Source: Kaistia defluvii (GTDB lineage Bacteria > Pseudomonadota > Alphaproteobacteria > Rhizobiales > Kaistiaceae). From it: a stretch of DNA of 64,000 nt. Below are positions 27,085 through 37,708 of this stretch, in pieces (position 1 is the stretch's first letter; each line of letters begins with the position of its first letter). The notes below the pieces were generated by a model, which saw only the letters and a list, made by a program, of their open reading frames with translations, ran no database searches and was not told where the DNA came from. The position numbers and the translations under genes were made by a program. The DNA lies in contig NZ_JAPKNI010000005.1 of assembly GCF_026343955.1 (NCBI RefSeq), positions 310,001 to 374,000 on the forward strand, read 5' to 3'.

Positions 27085-28697
27085 CAGAACCGTCTTCTTC
27101 CCTTGGTGAATACGACTATGTGATCGTCGGCGCGGGTTCGGCGGGCTGCGTGCTCGCCAACCGGCTCTCCGCCGATCCGCGCAACCGGGTGCTCCTGCTC
27201 GAAGCCGGCGGCAGCGACCGCTACCACTGGGTCAACATCCCGATCGGCTATCTCTTCTGCATGGGCAATCCGCGCACCGACTGGATGATGAAGACGGAGC
27301 CGGAACCGGGCCTCAATGGCCGCAGCCTGAACTATCCCCGCGGAAAAGTTCTCGGCGGCTGCTCCTCGATCAACGGCATGATCTACATGCGCGGCCAGGC
27401 GGCCGACTATGACGGCTGGCGGCAGGCGGGAAATGCCGGCTGGGGCTGGGACGACGTGCTGCCCTACTTCCTGAAATCGGAAGCCCATCATGGCGGCGAA
27501 AATGCGCTGCATGGCGGAAGCGGCGAGTGGCGGGTGGAGAAGCAACGCCTGTCCTGGCCGATCCTCGACGCGTTTCGCGACGCGGCCGAGGAACTCGGCA
27601 TCCCGCGCACCGACGATTTCAACACCGGCACCAATGAAGGCTCGGGCTATTTCGAGGTGAACCAGAAGAACGGCGTGCGCTGGAACACGTCGAAGGCCTT
27701 CCTGCGCGGTATCGAGAACCGGCAGAACCTGCGCGTCATAACCGGAGCCGAGACCGAACGGCTGACCTTTGACGGCGGTCGCGTCACCGGGCTCGTCTTC
27801 CGCAAGGACGGGCGTCTACATCAGGTGAAGGCAGGCCAGACGATCCTCGCCGCCGGCGCGATCAACTCGCCCAAGATCCTGGAACTCTCCGGCGTCGGCC
27901 GGCCGGATCTGCTCTCCGACCTCGGCATCCCGGTCCGGCACGCGCTCAACGGCGTCGGCGAGAACCTGCAGGACCATCTCCAGATCCGCACCGTGTTCAA
28001 GGTGAGCGGCGCGGCAACGCTCAACCAGCGCTACCACAACCTCGCCACACGCGCCGCGATGGGCCTCGAATATGCGCTGAGGCGCAGCGGACCGCTGTCG
28101 ATGGCACCGAGCCAGCTTGGCATCTTCGCCAAAAGCGACCCTCGCCTGGAGACACCGGATCTCGAATATCACGTCCAGCCGCTGAGCACGGATCGGCTCG
28201 GCGAGCCGCTGCACAAGTTCCCGGCCGTAACGGTCTCCGTCTGCAATCTGCGCCCCGAAAGCTGCGGCACGGTGCATATGGCATCGTCCGACCCGCGCGA
28301 GGCTGCGAAGATCCGGCCGAACTATCTCTCGACGGAAAGGGATCGACAGGTCGCCGTGGCCTCGATCGAGCATGCGCGACGCCTGATGCGAACCCGCGCC
28401 ATCGCCGGCTTCGCGCCGCAGGAAATGCTGCCGGGGCCCGAATTCGTCGAGGAAAGCGATCTGGTGCGCAAGGTCGGCGACATCGCGACGACGATCTTCC
28501 ATCCGGTCGGCACCTGCAGGATGGGCCGGGATGACATGGCCGTGGTCGACGACCGGCTTCGGGTGCATGGTCTCGACGGCCTGCGCGTCGTCGACGCCTC
28601 GATCATGCCGAACATCGTCTCCGGCAACACCAATTCGCCGGTGATCATGATCGCCGAAAAGGCCGCCGAAATGATCCGGCAGGATTCCCAGCGTTAA
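27081..28697 (+). CDS. GMC-family oxidoreductase (choline dehydrogenase-like)
   Basis: A 538-residue flavoprotein with the GMC FAD motif [18 protein letters not shown] at the N-terminus, the signature [21 protein letters not shown] near residue 80, and the C-terminal HPVGTCRMG and [14 protein letters not shown] segments that contain the catalytic His. It would oxidise an alcohol. As last gene of the sugar/polyol operon it may feed the pathway by oxidising a polyol. The start is inferred to be TTG at 27081, overlapping the kinase stop; no ATG exists before conserved sequence begins. Confidence 0.88.
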   Translation: MTEPSSSLGEYDYVIVGAGSAGCVLANRLSADPRNRVLLLEAGGSDRYHWVNIPIGYLFCMGNPRTDWMMKTEPEPGLNGRSLNYPRGKVLGGCSSINGMIYMRGQAADYDGWRQAGNAGWGWDDVLPYFLKSEAHHGGENALHGGSGEWRVEKQRLSWPILDAFRDAAEELGIPRTDDFNTGTNEGSGYFEVNQKNGVRWNTSKAFLRGIENRQNLRVITGAETERLTFDGGRVTGLVFRKDGRLHQVKAGQTILAAGAINSPKILELSGVGRPDLLSDLGIPVRHALNGVGENLQDHLQIRTVFKVSGAATLNQRYHNLATRAAMGLEYALRRSGPLSMAPSQLGIFAKSDPRLETPDLEYHVQPLSTDRLGEPLHKFPAVTVSVCNLRPESCGTVHMASSDPREAAKIRPNYLSTERDRQVAVASIEHARRLMRTRAIAGFAPQEMLPGPEFVEESDLVRKVGDIATTIFHPVGTCRMGRDDMAVVDDRLRVHGLDGLRVVDASIMPNIVSGNTNSPVIMIAEKAAEMIRQDSQR

Positions 28698-28703
28698 GGC
28701 GAC

Positions 28704-28736
28704 AGCGCGGCCCGACCTCCTCGGTCGGGTCGCGCT
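28704..28736. terminator. Bidirectional terminator-like hairpin between convergent operons
   Basis: AGCGCGGCCCGACC and GGTCGGGTCGCGCT form a 14-bp stem with one G-T pair and a five-base loop. It fills the 45-bp gap between the plus-strand GMC gene and the minus-strand pcaF, as expected for a shared terminator. Confidence 0.75.
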
Positions 28737-28742
28737 GGCTGA

Positions 28743-29945
<1,203 letters not shown>

Positions 29946-29946
29946 C

Positions 29947-30618
29947 TCAAAGCTCCGGAACAATCAGATCGGCGACAGGGCTGGCTACGTGCAATTCAGC
30001 GCCGGTCACGGCCTGCAATTCGTCAAGGGACAAGACCGCTAGCTTCTCGCGCAGGACGAAGCGCCCTCCCTCGATGTCGATCACAGCCAGAGAGGTGTAG
30101 ACCCGGGTGACGCAGCCGACGCCGGTCAGCGGCAGCGAGCAGCGCTGGAGCAGCTTCGGCTTGCCGTCCTTGGTGACGTGGTCGGTGATCACGGCCACGC
30201 GCTTGGCGCCATGCACCAGATCCATCGCCCCGCCCACCGCTGGCACGCCCTTCGGCCCCGTCGACCAGTTGGCGAGATCGCCGTTTTCCGCAACTTCATA
30301 GGCGCCGAGGATCGCCACATCGAGATGGCCGCCGCGCACCATGGCGAAGCTGTCGGCATGGTGAAAGAACGCCGAGCCCGGCTTGAGAGTGACGGCCCGC
30401 TTACCGGCATTGATCAGGTCCCAGTCTTCCTCGCCGCTGGGCGGCGCCTCGCCGAAGTTGAGGATGCCGTTCTCGGTGTGGAAGATCGCCTCGCGGCCAG
30501 GCGGCTGGTACTGCGCCACCTTCTCCGGAAAGCCGATGCCGAGATTGACATAGGCGCCGTCGTGAATGTCCTGCGCGGCGCGCCAGGCAATCTGGTTGTT
30601 GGTGAGCTTCGCGGCCAT
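29947..30618 (-). CDS. pcaJ: 3-oxoadipate CoA-transferase, beta subunit
   Basis: A 223-residue subunit with the catalytic glutamate motif HTENGILNFG (Glu49), the beta-subunit hallmark of class I CoA-transferases. It moves CoA from succinyl-CoA to 3-oxoadipate together with PcaI, encoded immediately upstream with one base between. An ATG at 30618 is preferred over an upstream TTG. Confidence 0.94.
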   Translation of the reverse strand: MAAKLTNNQIAWRAAQDIHDGAYVNLGIGFPEKVAQYQPPGREAIFHTENGILNFGEAPPSGEEDWDLINAGKRAVTLKPGSAFFHHADSFAMVRGGHLDVAILGAYEVAENGDLANWSTGPKGVPAVGGAMDLVHGAKRVAVITDHVTKDGKPKLLQRCSLPLTGVGCVTRVYTSLAVIDIEGGRFVLREKLAVLSLDELQAVTGAELHVASPVADLIVPEL

Positions 30619-30619
30619 G

Positions 30620-31351
30620 TCAGGCAACTCCCGGATAGACGGCGTTCGCGCGATTCAGGTCTTCTTCCTGCTGCGGATCCGCGACCTCGACGACCTTCTG
30701 GACGAAGATGCCGGGCGTGATGACAACCTCCGGCTCGATGCCGCCGGCCGGAACGACGCGCCTTGCCTGCACGACGGTTTCGGCGGCGGCCATGCACATC
30801 AGCGGATTGAAGTTCCGCGCGGCGGCGCGGTAGGTGAGATTGCCCTGGGTGTCGGCGGTCTCGGCCTTCACCAGCGCCACATCGGCCTTCAGCCAGCGCT
30901 CCTGCACATAGGGCCGCCCGTCGAACTCCGCGACCGGCTTGCCCCTGGCGAGATCGGTGCCATAGGAGGTGGGCGTATAGAAGGCCGGAATGCCGGCGCC
31001 GCCGGCGCGGATGCGCTCGGCCAGCGTGCCCTGCGGCACCAGCTCCAGTTCGATTTTGCCCGCCAGATAGAGGTCGGTGAACACCACCGGATCGGCCGAT
31101 CGCGGGAAGGAGCAGACGAGCTTCTTCACCATCCCCGCCTCGATCAGGGCGGCGAGGCCGACATGGCCGTTGCCGGCATTGTTGTTGATGATCGTCAGGC
31201 CCGTCGGGTGCCCCGTCGCAAGGAAGCGATCGATCAGCGCATGGATCAGCTCGATCGGCGAGCCGGCCCCGCCGAAGCCGCCGATCATCACGGTCATACC
31301 ATCCTCGATTCCCGCCACGGCGGTGGCGAGGTCTGCGACTGTCTTATCCAT
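30620..31351 (-). CDS. pcaI: 3-oxoadipate CoA-transferase, alpha subunit
   Basis: A 243-residue alpha subunit with the glycine-rich CoA-binding region MIGGFGGAGSPIELIHALID near the N-terminus and conserved ELVPQGTLAERIRAGGAGIPAF. It forms the heteromer with PcaJ. A 65-bp gap to the flavin reductase gene upstream contains an 8-bp hairpin (31364-31371 with 31383-31390). Confidence 0.94.
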   Translation of the reverse strand: MDKTVADLATAVAGIEDGMTVMIGGFGGAGSPIELIHALIDRFLATGHPTGLTIINNNAGNGHVGLAALIEAGMVKKLVCSFPRSADPVVFTDLYLAGKIELELVPQGTLAERIRAGGAGIPAFYTPTSYGTDLARGKPVAEFDGRPYVQERWLKADVALVKAETADTQGNLTYRAAARNFNPLMCMAAAETVVQARRVVPAGGIEPEVVITPGIFVQKVVEVADPQQEEDLNRANAVYPGVA

Positions 31352-31416
31352 CAGAAGTCCTCATGCGCCGGAACGGCAACCGCCGGCGCAAACAAAGGGA
31401 TCATGAGTTCGGCCGC

Positions 31417-31965
31417 CTACAGGAAGCGGGAGGAATCCACGAGGTCGAACATGCCGCCGCCGAGTTCCTTGTGCAGGCGGTGCCAGCGGCGGTCGAGATA
31501 GACCAGCGAATGGTCCTCCGGTGCGGTGTCCTCGGGATGCGCCTCGCCCTCCAGCAGCTCGGCGGCCACCAGCGTGGCGCCCTCGATCGGCAGGACGCCG
31601 AGCCGGCGGGCGCGGAACCAGGTGGTAACGCCGGTATAGCGCGGCTCTCCGGTCGGAAGTCGCTCCCAAGGTCCGCCGGCTGGAAACCGATCGGCCCCGC
31701 TCGAGGCGCAGAGCTGCGCCAGATCGATATCGGTGTAGCGCAGCAGGTGGATCACCATCGTCTCCGCCCGCAGCAGCGGTTCCGAAGAACCGGATTTCAT
31801 CGAAAGCGAGAAGGCGACGACAGGCGGCGCGGCGCTGACCGAGATCAGCGACGACACGGTCATGGCGACGGGGCGGTCGCCGGGATCGGCCGTGATCACG
31901 GCGACGCCGGCCGGATGTCGGCGAAACGCCTCGCGGAACGCTTGGGTCATCGGGTGCAGGCTCAT
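31417..31965 (-). CDS. Flavin reductase component of a two-component monooxygenase
   Basis: A 182-residue flavin-reductase-like (split-barrel) protein with the family segments FRRHPAGVAVITAD and AMTVSSLISVSAAPPVVAFSL. Such proteins reduce FMN or FAD with NAD(P)H and hand it to a partner oxygenase. The partner is probably the acyl-CoA-dehydrogenase-like monooxygenase encoded just upstream. The pair resembles the GraA/GraD resorcinol hydroxylase arrangement described in Rhizobium. Confidence 0.87.
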   Translation of the reverse strand: MSLHPMTQAFREAFRRHPAGVAVITADPGDRPVAMTVSSLISVSAAPPVVAFSLSMKSGSSEPLLRAETMVIHLLRYTDIDLAQLCASSGADRFPAGGPWERLPTGEPRYTGVTTWFRARRLGVLPIEGATLVAAELLEGEAHPEDTAPEDHSLVYLDRRWHRLHKELGGGMFDLVDSSRFL

Positions 31966-31997
31966 CGACGGCTCTTTCTCGCAGCATGGGATAGGGA

Positions 31998-32020
31998 GCC
32001 GGGCGGTCGAACCGCCCGGC
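31998..32020 (-). terminator. Intergenic hairpin between monooxygenase and flavin reductase genes
   Basis: GCCGGGCGGT and ACCGCCCGGC form a perfect 10-bp stem with a three-base loop, directly downstream of the monooxygenase stop. It may stabilise the monooxygenase message relative to the reductase. Confidence 0.65.
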
Positions 32021-32028
32021 CCTGCGAA

Positions 32029-33249
32029 CTACTTCTTTTCGATCAGGTCGTAGAACTGCCAGACCCGATCGGTCCAGCTTCCGCCGATATTGCGGCCGGC
32101 CGAGGTCACGACCGACGGGGCGATCGTGAAATGGTTGGCCGCCACCATCATCTCGCGGAAGGTTCGCTGGATGACGCCGGCGCGCAGCGATGCGCCGCCG
32201 CCCGCCCGATAGGCGAAATTGCAGACATCGACGCCGACTTCGTGGATTTCCGACTTGGCCAGATGGACCAGGCTGATCTGCCGGGTCGAGACGCTCTCGC
32301 CGGCCTCGACCGTCGCCTCGATGTCGCGCCAGACCTCGAAGACGAAGGCGCGGGCGGCGCGATAGCGGGCCTCGGCACGGCCGTAATCGTACCAGAACTT
32401 CTCGCTCTCGCCGATCAGCCCTGCCCGGCCCGACTTGGCGCGGGCGAACTTGGCGATCTCGTCCAGCATCCGCCTTCCGGTGCCGAGCGCCCAGCCGGTA
32501 TGGCCGATGGCCGCGAGGCCGACGACGCCCAGGCTGAAGAACTCCTTCTGGCGCAGCGGCGGCGCGGTCAGGATCGGGAACAGCAGGTCGTCGGCGATGA
32601 ACACGTCCTCGGCCGCGTAGTCGATGCTGCCGGTGCCACCCAGACCCAGGACGTCCCAGTTGCCGAGTTGCTTGTGCTCGGAGATCGGGGCATGGGCGCA
32701 CATGACGATGACATTGCCGTTCTCGTCCTTGGCGGGCTTTCCGGTGCCGTCATCGACGAAGCAGGCGCTGTGCGAATAGGTGGCATGGCTGAAGCCGCTG
32801 CCATAGCTCCACTTGCCGGTCAGCCGATACCCGCCCTCGACCTTCTTCAACATGCCCAGCGGCGCGCCCTGCCCCGAGAAGCGGTTGTCGGTGCCGGGCG
32901 CGAACAGGCGCTCGACCGCGCTGTCCGGCAGGAAGGCCGCCGACATCGCGCCGATGCAGCAATGCACCATCGAGACCCAGCCGGCGGAACCCGAATGCCA
33001 GGTGATGGCCTCCAGCAGTTCGAGGCCCTGCGTCGGCGGCAACTGCGCGCCTCCCAGGCTTTCGGCGGCAAAGATATGGGACATGCGAAGCGGCTTCAGC
33101 GCCTCGAAGGTCTCCTGGGTCAGTTCGCCGTTCTTCTCGTCGGCGTCGGCATTGGCCTCCAGGATCGGACCAATTTCCGCGATCTTCTTCAAGAGGTCGC
33201 GATAATCGACGGTCGTGCCCCAGGAACTGTGCTTGATGGGCTTGTTCAT
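32029..33249 (-). CDS. Flavin-dependent monooxygenase, acyl-CoA-dehydrogenase fold (resorcinol hydroxylase-like)
   Basis: A 406-residue protein of the acyl-CoA dehydrogenase superfamily in the two-component oxygenase group (HsaA, HpaB-like class D, GraA). The segments WHSGSAGWVSMVHCCIGAMS and GKWSYGSGFSHATYS are typical. Flavin-binding rather than acyl-CoA use is inferred from the adjoining reductase. In this block, hydroxylation of a dihydroxybenzene to hydroxyquinol is the likely reaction. The ATG at 33249 (MNKPIKHSSW) follows a GGAGG-type ribosome-binding site. Confidence 0.83.
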   Translation of the reverse strand: MNKPIKHSSWGTTVDYRDLLKKIAEIGPILEANADADEKNGELTQETFEALKPLRMSHIFAAESLGGAQLPPTQGLELLEAITWHSGSAGWVSMVHCCIGAMSAAFLPDSAVERLFAPGTDNRFSGQGAPLGMLKKVEGGYRLTGKWSYGSGFSHATYSHSACFVDDGTGKPAKDENGNVIVMCAHAPISEHKQLGNWDVLGLGGTGSIDYAAEDVFIADDLLFPILTAPPLRQKEFFSLGVVGLAAIGHTGWALGTGRRMLDEIAKFARAKSGRAGLIGESEKFWYDYGRAEARYRAARAFVFEVWRDIEATVEAGESVSTRQISLVHLAKSEIHEVGVDVCNFAYRAGGGASLRAGVIQRTFREMMVAANHFTIAPSVVTSAGRNIGGSWTDRVWQFYDLIEKK

Positions 33250-33276
33250 GAATCTTTCCTCCACTTTGAATTCGAT

Positions 33277-34065
33277 TTAGCCGGCGAGGAAATCGCCGAT
33301 CTGCGTCACGGTCCCGGGCTTCTCCTGCAGGACGAAGTGACCGGCGTCCTCCACCAGGATCAGGCGCGCGTCGGGCAGAGCCTCGACGAAGAGCGGAGCC
33401 TGGCTTGCTGGCAGCAGGCGATCCTGCTCGCCCCAGACGACCAGCGCCGGATTGTTGATCCGCCCCAGGAAGCGGCGAAGGTTCGGGTGCCCCATGCCGA
33501 AGGGCGCGAGCAGCCGGCCAAGCGTCTCGCCCTCGCGAGCCCGGTCGGCGCCGAAAGCTTCCGCGAAGGCGGCGTCCGAGCCGTCCGGGAAGTAACGCAG
33601 CGCCACCGACACGTCGTGCGCCAGATAGCCAGGCAGGTCCTGCGGCGCGAGCGCGCCGAGATTCGTGGCGGGATGCTCGGGATCGTTGAGACCGGCGGGC
33701 GCGACCAGCACGACTCTGTCGAAGCGCTCGCGCGCCACGCCAGCGAGTTCGGTCGCCATCCAGCCGCCCATGGAGAAGCCGACGAGATGCGGCTTTTCCG
33801 CAAGATCCATTGCGTCGAGCAGGTCGAGATAGTGGACGACCATGTCGGACATGCCGCTCACATGCGGCGCAGCGTCCGAATAGCCGAAGCCCGGATGGCT
33901 GGCGCAAAGCACGCGGAAGCGGTCGGCAAGCCCTTCCGCGAAATCAAAGCCTTCCAGCGTCGAGGCGCCGTGCAGGAACAGCACCGGCTTACCCTGGCCG
34001 ATGGCCTTCACCACCGTCCTCGTGCCGCCGACATCATATTCGAGCGTTTCAAATTCTACGGCCAT
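33277..34065 (-). CDS. Alpha/beta hydrolase (MhpC/BphD-like)
   Basis: A 262-residue hydrolase with the oxyanion segment VLFLHGAS, nucleophile Ser98 in GFSMGG, Asp in WGEQDRLLP and His in EDAGHFVLQEKPG. The sequence resembles C-C bond hydrolases of aromatic ring-cleavage pathways, but ester hydrolysis is equally possible. It lies in the pcaIJF operon between an alcohol dehydrogenase and the monooxygenase. The ATG at 34065 follows AGGGGAGGAG. Confidence 0.85.
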   Translation of the reverse strand: MAVEFETLEYDVGGTRTVVKAIGQGKPVLFLHGASTLEGFDFAEGLADRFRVLCASHPGFGYSDAAPHVSGMSDMVVHYLDLLDAMDLAEKPHLVGFSMGGWMATELAGVARERFDRVVLVAPAGLNDPEHPATNLGALAPQDLPGYLAHDVSVALRYFPDGSDAAFAEAFGADRAREGETLGRLLAPFGMGHPNLRRFLGRINNPALVVWGEQDRLLPASQAPLFVEALPDARLILVEDAGHFVLQEKPGTVTQIGDFLAG

Positions 34066-34078
34066 GGATACTCCTCCC

Positions 34079-35095
34079 CTAAACAAGTTCCGGCTGAATC
34101 AGCACCTTGCATTGCGTGGTGCGGCGCCGAAGGCTCTCGAAGATCTGCGGAACCGGCGACAGATCGATGCGGTCGGTGATCAGCGCCTGCGGTGCGAACG
34201 GTCCGCCGCGCAGCGCGTCGAGCGCGACCCTGAATTCGTTGCTCTGGTGAAAGAACACCGAGAAAAGCAGGTTCACTTCCTTGCTGAGCGCCACGAACGG
34301 ATCCCATTCGTCGCCGCCGATGCAGAGGCCGACGCCCACCACCGTGCCCTGCAGCCGCACCGCCGCGACGGCAGCACCGAGCAGGCCCCGTTTGCCAACG
34401 CATTCGAAGACGATGTCCGGCGCGCCGCCGCATGCATCTGCAAGATTTTCGGATAGTTTGTCGCCCGAGAGGACAAAGTCCGTCGCGCCCAACGTCAGCG
34501 CCCGTTCGCGCTGGTGGTCGTGGATGTCAGCCACGACGACGCGCGACGCGCCCATCCGCCGTGCCCAGAAGGCAACGAGCAGCCCGATCGGGCCGGCGCC
34601 CAGAATGGCGACCCGGTCGCCGGGCTTCATGCCCGAACGCACGATGCAATGCAGCGCCACCGACAGCGGCTCGGCCAGCGCGCCATCCTCGAGCGGCACG
34701 TCATCCGGCAGGATGTGGCACTGGCGCGCCGCGACGGTCGCATATTCGGCATAGCCGCCGCCGATCAGCACCATCTCCGCGCAACGGGCGGGATCACCGC
34801 GCCGGCAGGCCTCGCAATGACCGCAGCCGCGCATCGGCACGACCGCGACCCGGTCGCCGATACGGAGATGGCTGACCTCCGATCCCAGGGCGACGATATC
34901 GCCGGCGAATTCATGGCCCAGCACGAAGCCCGCGCCGATGCCGAAGGGCACCGGATCCTCGGTGATGTGCAGGTCGCTGCCGCAGATGCCGCAGGCGGCG
35001 ACGCGCAGAACGACCTCGTCCGGGCCCGGGGTCGGATCGGGCACCGCGCCGATGCGCAGCGGCGCGCCGACCGTATCGAAGATGGCTGCTTTCAT
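34079..35095 (-). CDS. Zinc-dependent alcohol dehydrogenase (MDR family)
   Basis: A 338-residue medium-chain dehydrogenase. Catalytic zinc ligands are Cys38, His61 and Glu62; structural zinc cysteines are 91, 94, 97 and 105; the NAD(H) motif is ILGAGPIGLL. It oxidises an alcohol or diol, perhaps a side chain of the aromatic substrate. It follows the first Liv cassette by 9 bp. Confidence 0.9.
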   Translation of the reverse strand: MKAAIFDTVGAPLRIGAVPDPTPGPDEVVLRVAACGICGSDLHITEDPVPFGIGAGFVLGHEFAGDIVALGSEVSHLRIGDRVAVVPMRGCGHCEACRRGDPARCAEMVLIGGGYAEYATVAARQCHILPDDVPLEDGALAEPLSVALHCIVRSGMKPGDRVAILGAGPIGLLVAFWARRMGASRVVVADIHDHQRERALTLGATDFVLSGDKLSENLADACGGAPDIVFECVGKRGLLGAAVAAVRLQGTVVGVGLCIGGDEWDPFVALSKEVNLLFSVFFHQSNEFRVALDALRGGPFAPQALITDRIDLSPVPQIFESLRRRTTQCKVLIQPELV

Positions 35096-35104
35096 AGGAT
35101 CCCC

Positions 35105-36133
35105 CTATGGCCGGTTTGGATCGACGAGCTTTCGCCGGATCGGGAACCACGGCGCATCCCATCGTTTCGAGATCAGGCCCCAGATGCCGGTGCGGGCATA
35201 AAGCGCGACCAACAGGGTCATCAGGCCGAGGACGACGAAGTAGGTGGCGCCATAGGCCCCAAACCAGCGGTCGGCGATGAAGAAGATCAGCGCGCCGATC
35301 AGCACGCCCTCGATCGAGCCGATGCCGCCGACCATGACGATGAAGATCGCGACATTCGCCCACATCGGGTCGAAGGCCGAGCCGGGCGTGATGCGCAGTT
35401 GCGCCATGAAGTAGATCGCGCCGGCGAGACCGCAGCCGACCGCCGAGGCGACGTAGATGAGGAAGCGAAGCTTGGCGACATTGACGCCCTGGCTGGCGGC
35501 GGCGACCGGGTTGTCGCGCATGGCGATCAGTGCGAGGCCGTAGCGCGAGCGCAGCAGCCAATAGCTTCCTCCGACGGTAAGCAGGAGCATGCCGGCGCAG
35601 AGCCACGACATGGCGACATTCCGCTCGAAGGCCGAATAGTCCTTCATCACGCGCAGCGACATGCCGGCGCCGGCATTGACGATCGGCAGGTTGGAGCAGA
35701 CCAGCCGGAATACCTCGGCCACGACCCACGTGCCGATCGAGAAATACGGCCCGTCGAGGCGGTGCAGCAGCAGGTAGAGCGGCACGGCGAGCACCGCCGG
35801 CACCAGCAGCGACAGGAACACCGCCAGGAAAGGATTGATGCCAAAGGTCTGCGCCAGCACGAACAGCGCGTAGCCCGCCGCTCCCATGAAGGCTTGCTGG
35901 CCGACAGAGACCAGCCCGGCATAGCCGGCGAGCAGGTTCCACATCTGCGCGACGGCGATGTAGCAGCAGAGCACCAGGATCGAGCGGATCGTGCCGGTGG
36001 AGGCCCACCAGGGCATCACGGCCACGGCGACGATGCCAGCCAGCGCCAGCGTCATGGCGATCCGGCCGGACGGGGTCTGGCGCTGGACCTGCACCTCGGG
36101 CACGGCAGTTGCGGCGTAGGAAACTGCGCTCAT
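35105..36133 (-). CDS. Liv-type ABC permease (LivM), cassette 1
   Basis: A 342-residue LivM-family permease with about ten hydrophobic segments and the typical NLLAGYAGLVSVGQQAFMGAAGYA motif. The segment FIVMVGGIGSIEGVLIGAL is also characteristic. Liv importers often take aromatic acids, not only branched-chain amino acids, and the context favours an aromatic ligand. The ATG overlaps the LivH stop (ATGA). Confidence 0.92.
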   Translation of the reverse strand: MSAVSYAATAVPEVQVQRQTPSGRIAMTLALAGIVAVAVMPWWASTGTIRSILVLCCYIAVAQMWNLLAGYAGLVSVGQQAFMGAAGYALFVLAQTFGINPFLAVFLSLLVPAVLAVPLYLLLHRLDGPYFSIGTWVVAEVFRLVCSNLPIVNAGAGMSLRVMKDYSAFERNVAMSWLCAGMLLLTVGGSYWLLRSRYGLALIAMRDNPVAAASQGVNVAKLRFLIYVASAVGCGLAGAIYFMAQLRITPGSAFDPMWANVAIFIVMVGGIGSIEGVLIGALIFFIADRWFGAYGATYFVVLGLMTLLVALYARTGIWGLISKRWDAPWFPIRRKLVDPNRP

Positions 36134-36993
36134 GTCGTTGCCTTTCCGAACAGGCCCTGCGGGCGCGTCGCCAGCACGAACAGGAAGACCAGATGCCCGG
36201 CGAGCACGCCGAAGCCAGGATCGATGCGAAAGCCGATCGCCTGGGCGATTCCGAGGACCATCGAGCCGAGGAAGGCGCCCCATACGGCGCCCATGCCGCC
36301 GATGATCACCGCCTCGAAGGCATAGATCAGCTGCGCGGGGCCATCGGCCGGCGCCACGGTCGAGCGCAGCGACTGGAACACGGCGGCAAAGCCCAGAATG
36401 CCGACCGCAACCGCGGTAGCCAGAGCATAGACGGCGCGCGGGTTGATGCCGGTCATCGACGCCGCCTCGACATCGGCGGAAGCCGCCCGAAGCGCCCGGC
36501 CGAAGCGCGTATGCTTCAGGACGATATCGAGGCCCCAGGTCAGGGCGGTGGCGACCGCCAGCACGATCAGCGGCAGAACGCCGACATAGACGCCCGCGAT
36601 CTCGATCGACTGGCTCTCGATGCCATGGCCGGGCAGCGACCGGCTGTTGGCCGACCAGATCTGCAGCATCAGGTTCTGCAGCGCGATCGACAGGCCGAAG
36701 GTCGCGATCAGCGAGGGCAGCGGGTCGCTGCCGACGACGCGGTTCAGCACCGCCTTCTGCAGCACCCAGCCCATCAGCACGGCGAGCGGCACCAGGATGA
36801 TCAGCACCGAAACGGGCGCCAAGCCCCAGGCGGTCGCCATCGAGATGCCGATCAACGACAGCAGGATGACAAGGTCGCCATGGCTGATGTTAACGATCCG
36901 CATCACGCCGAACATCAGCGCCATGCCGAGCGCATATTGGGCGTACATGCCGCCCAGCAGGATCCCCTGCACCAATGCGTCAAACCACTCCAT
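36130..36993 (-). CDS. Liv-type ABC permease (LivH), cassette 1
   Basis: A 287-residue LivH-family permease, starting MEWFDALVQGILLGGMYAQYALG and containing MRIVNISHGDLVIL, the family marker. It pairs with the LivM protein encoded just downstream. The ATG at 36993 is preferred over a TTG at 37005, and its coding region overlaps the LivF gene end. Confidence 0.92.
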   Translation of the reverse strand: MEWFDALVQGILLGGMYAQYALGMALMFGVMRIVNISHGDLVILLSLIGISMATAWGLAPVSVLIILVPLAVLMGWVLQKAVLNRVVGSDPLPSLIATFGLSIALQNLMLQIWSANSRSLPGHGIESQSIEIAGVYVGVLPLIVLAVATALTWGLDIVLKHTRFGRALRAASADVEAASMTGINPRAVYALATAVAVGILGFAAVFQSLRSTVAPADGPAQLIYAFEAVIIGGMGAVWGAFLGSMVLGIAQAIGFRIDPGFGVLAGHLVFLFVLATRPQGLFGKATT

Positions 36994-37708
36994 GGCTCGC
37001 TCCAAAATAGGCTTTACCGATCTGTTCGCGCGTGACGTCGCCGGATTTGCCGGTCAGGGTCACGCGCCCCTCCAGCATGCAGTAGAGGCGGTCGGAGGCG
37101 GACTGGGCCAAGCCCACATCCTGCTCGACCACGATCATCGCCGTGCCGGCGGCGCGGATCTCGGGCAGCGCCGCGTAGATCTCGCGGATCACCTTCGGCG
37201 CGAGGCCGAGGCTAATCTCGTCGCAGAGCAGCACGCGCGGCTGGCAGAGCAGCGCGCGACCGATGGCAACCATCTGCTGCTGGCCGCCCGACAGGCTCTG
37301 GACCTGCGACCGCGCCTTCTCGGCGAGGATCGGAAACAGCTTGTGCAGGCGCGACAGCGTCCAGCCGCCCTTGGCGCCGATGCGTGCGGCCTGGTCGATG
37401 GCGACGCGCAGATTGTCTTCCACCGACATGCCGGTGAAGAGCCGCCGGCCTTCCGGCACGATGGCGATGCCCTTCTGCACCATGCGGTCGGTCGCCGTAC
37501 CGCCGACAGGCTCGCCGTCCAGCCGCACCATCTCCTTCGCGACCGGCAGCAGACCCATGATCGAGCGCAGGAAGGTGGACTTGCCGGCGCCATTGGCGCC
37601 GATCAGCGCCACCGCCTCTCCTGGATGCAATTCGGTATCGACGCCGTATAGCGCCTGGAAATCCCCATAGCGGGCGATCAGCCCATGGGTGGAAAGAACG
37701 GCGGTCAT
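36980..37708 (-). CDS. Liv-type ABC ATPase (LivF), cassette 1
   Basis: A 242-residue ATPase with GANGAGKST, the LivF-type EGRRLFTGMSVEDNL, signature SLSGGQQQMVAIGRAL and LLCDEISLGLAPKVI. It forms a heterodimer with LivG. It overlaps the LivG stop at its start and the LivH start at its end. Confidence 0.93.
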   Translation of the reverse strand: MTAVLSTHGLIARYGDFQALYGVDTELHPGEAVALIGANGAGKSTFLRSIMGLLPVAKEMVRLDGEPVGGTATDRMVQKGIAIVPEGRRLFTGMSVEDNLRVAIDQAARIGAKGGWTLSRLHKLFPILAEKARSQVQSLSGGQQQMVAIGRALLCQPRVLLCDEISLGLAPKVIREIYAALPEIRAAGTAMIVVEQDVGLAQSASDRLYCMLEGRVTLTGKSGDVTREQIGKAYFGASHGVV

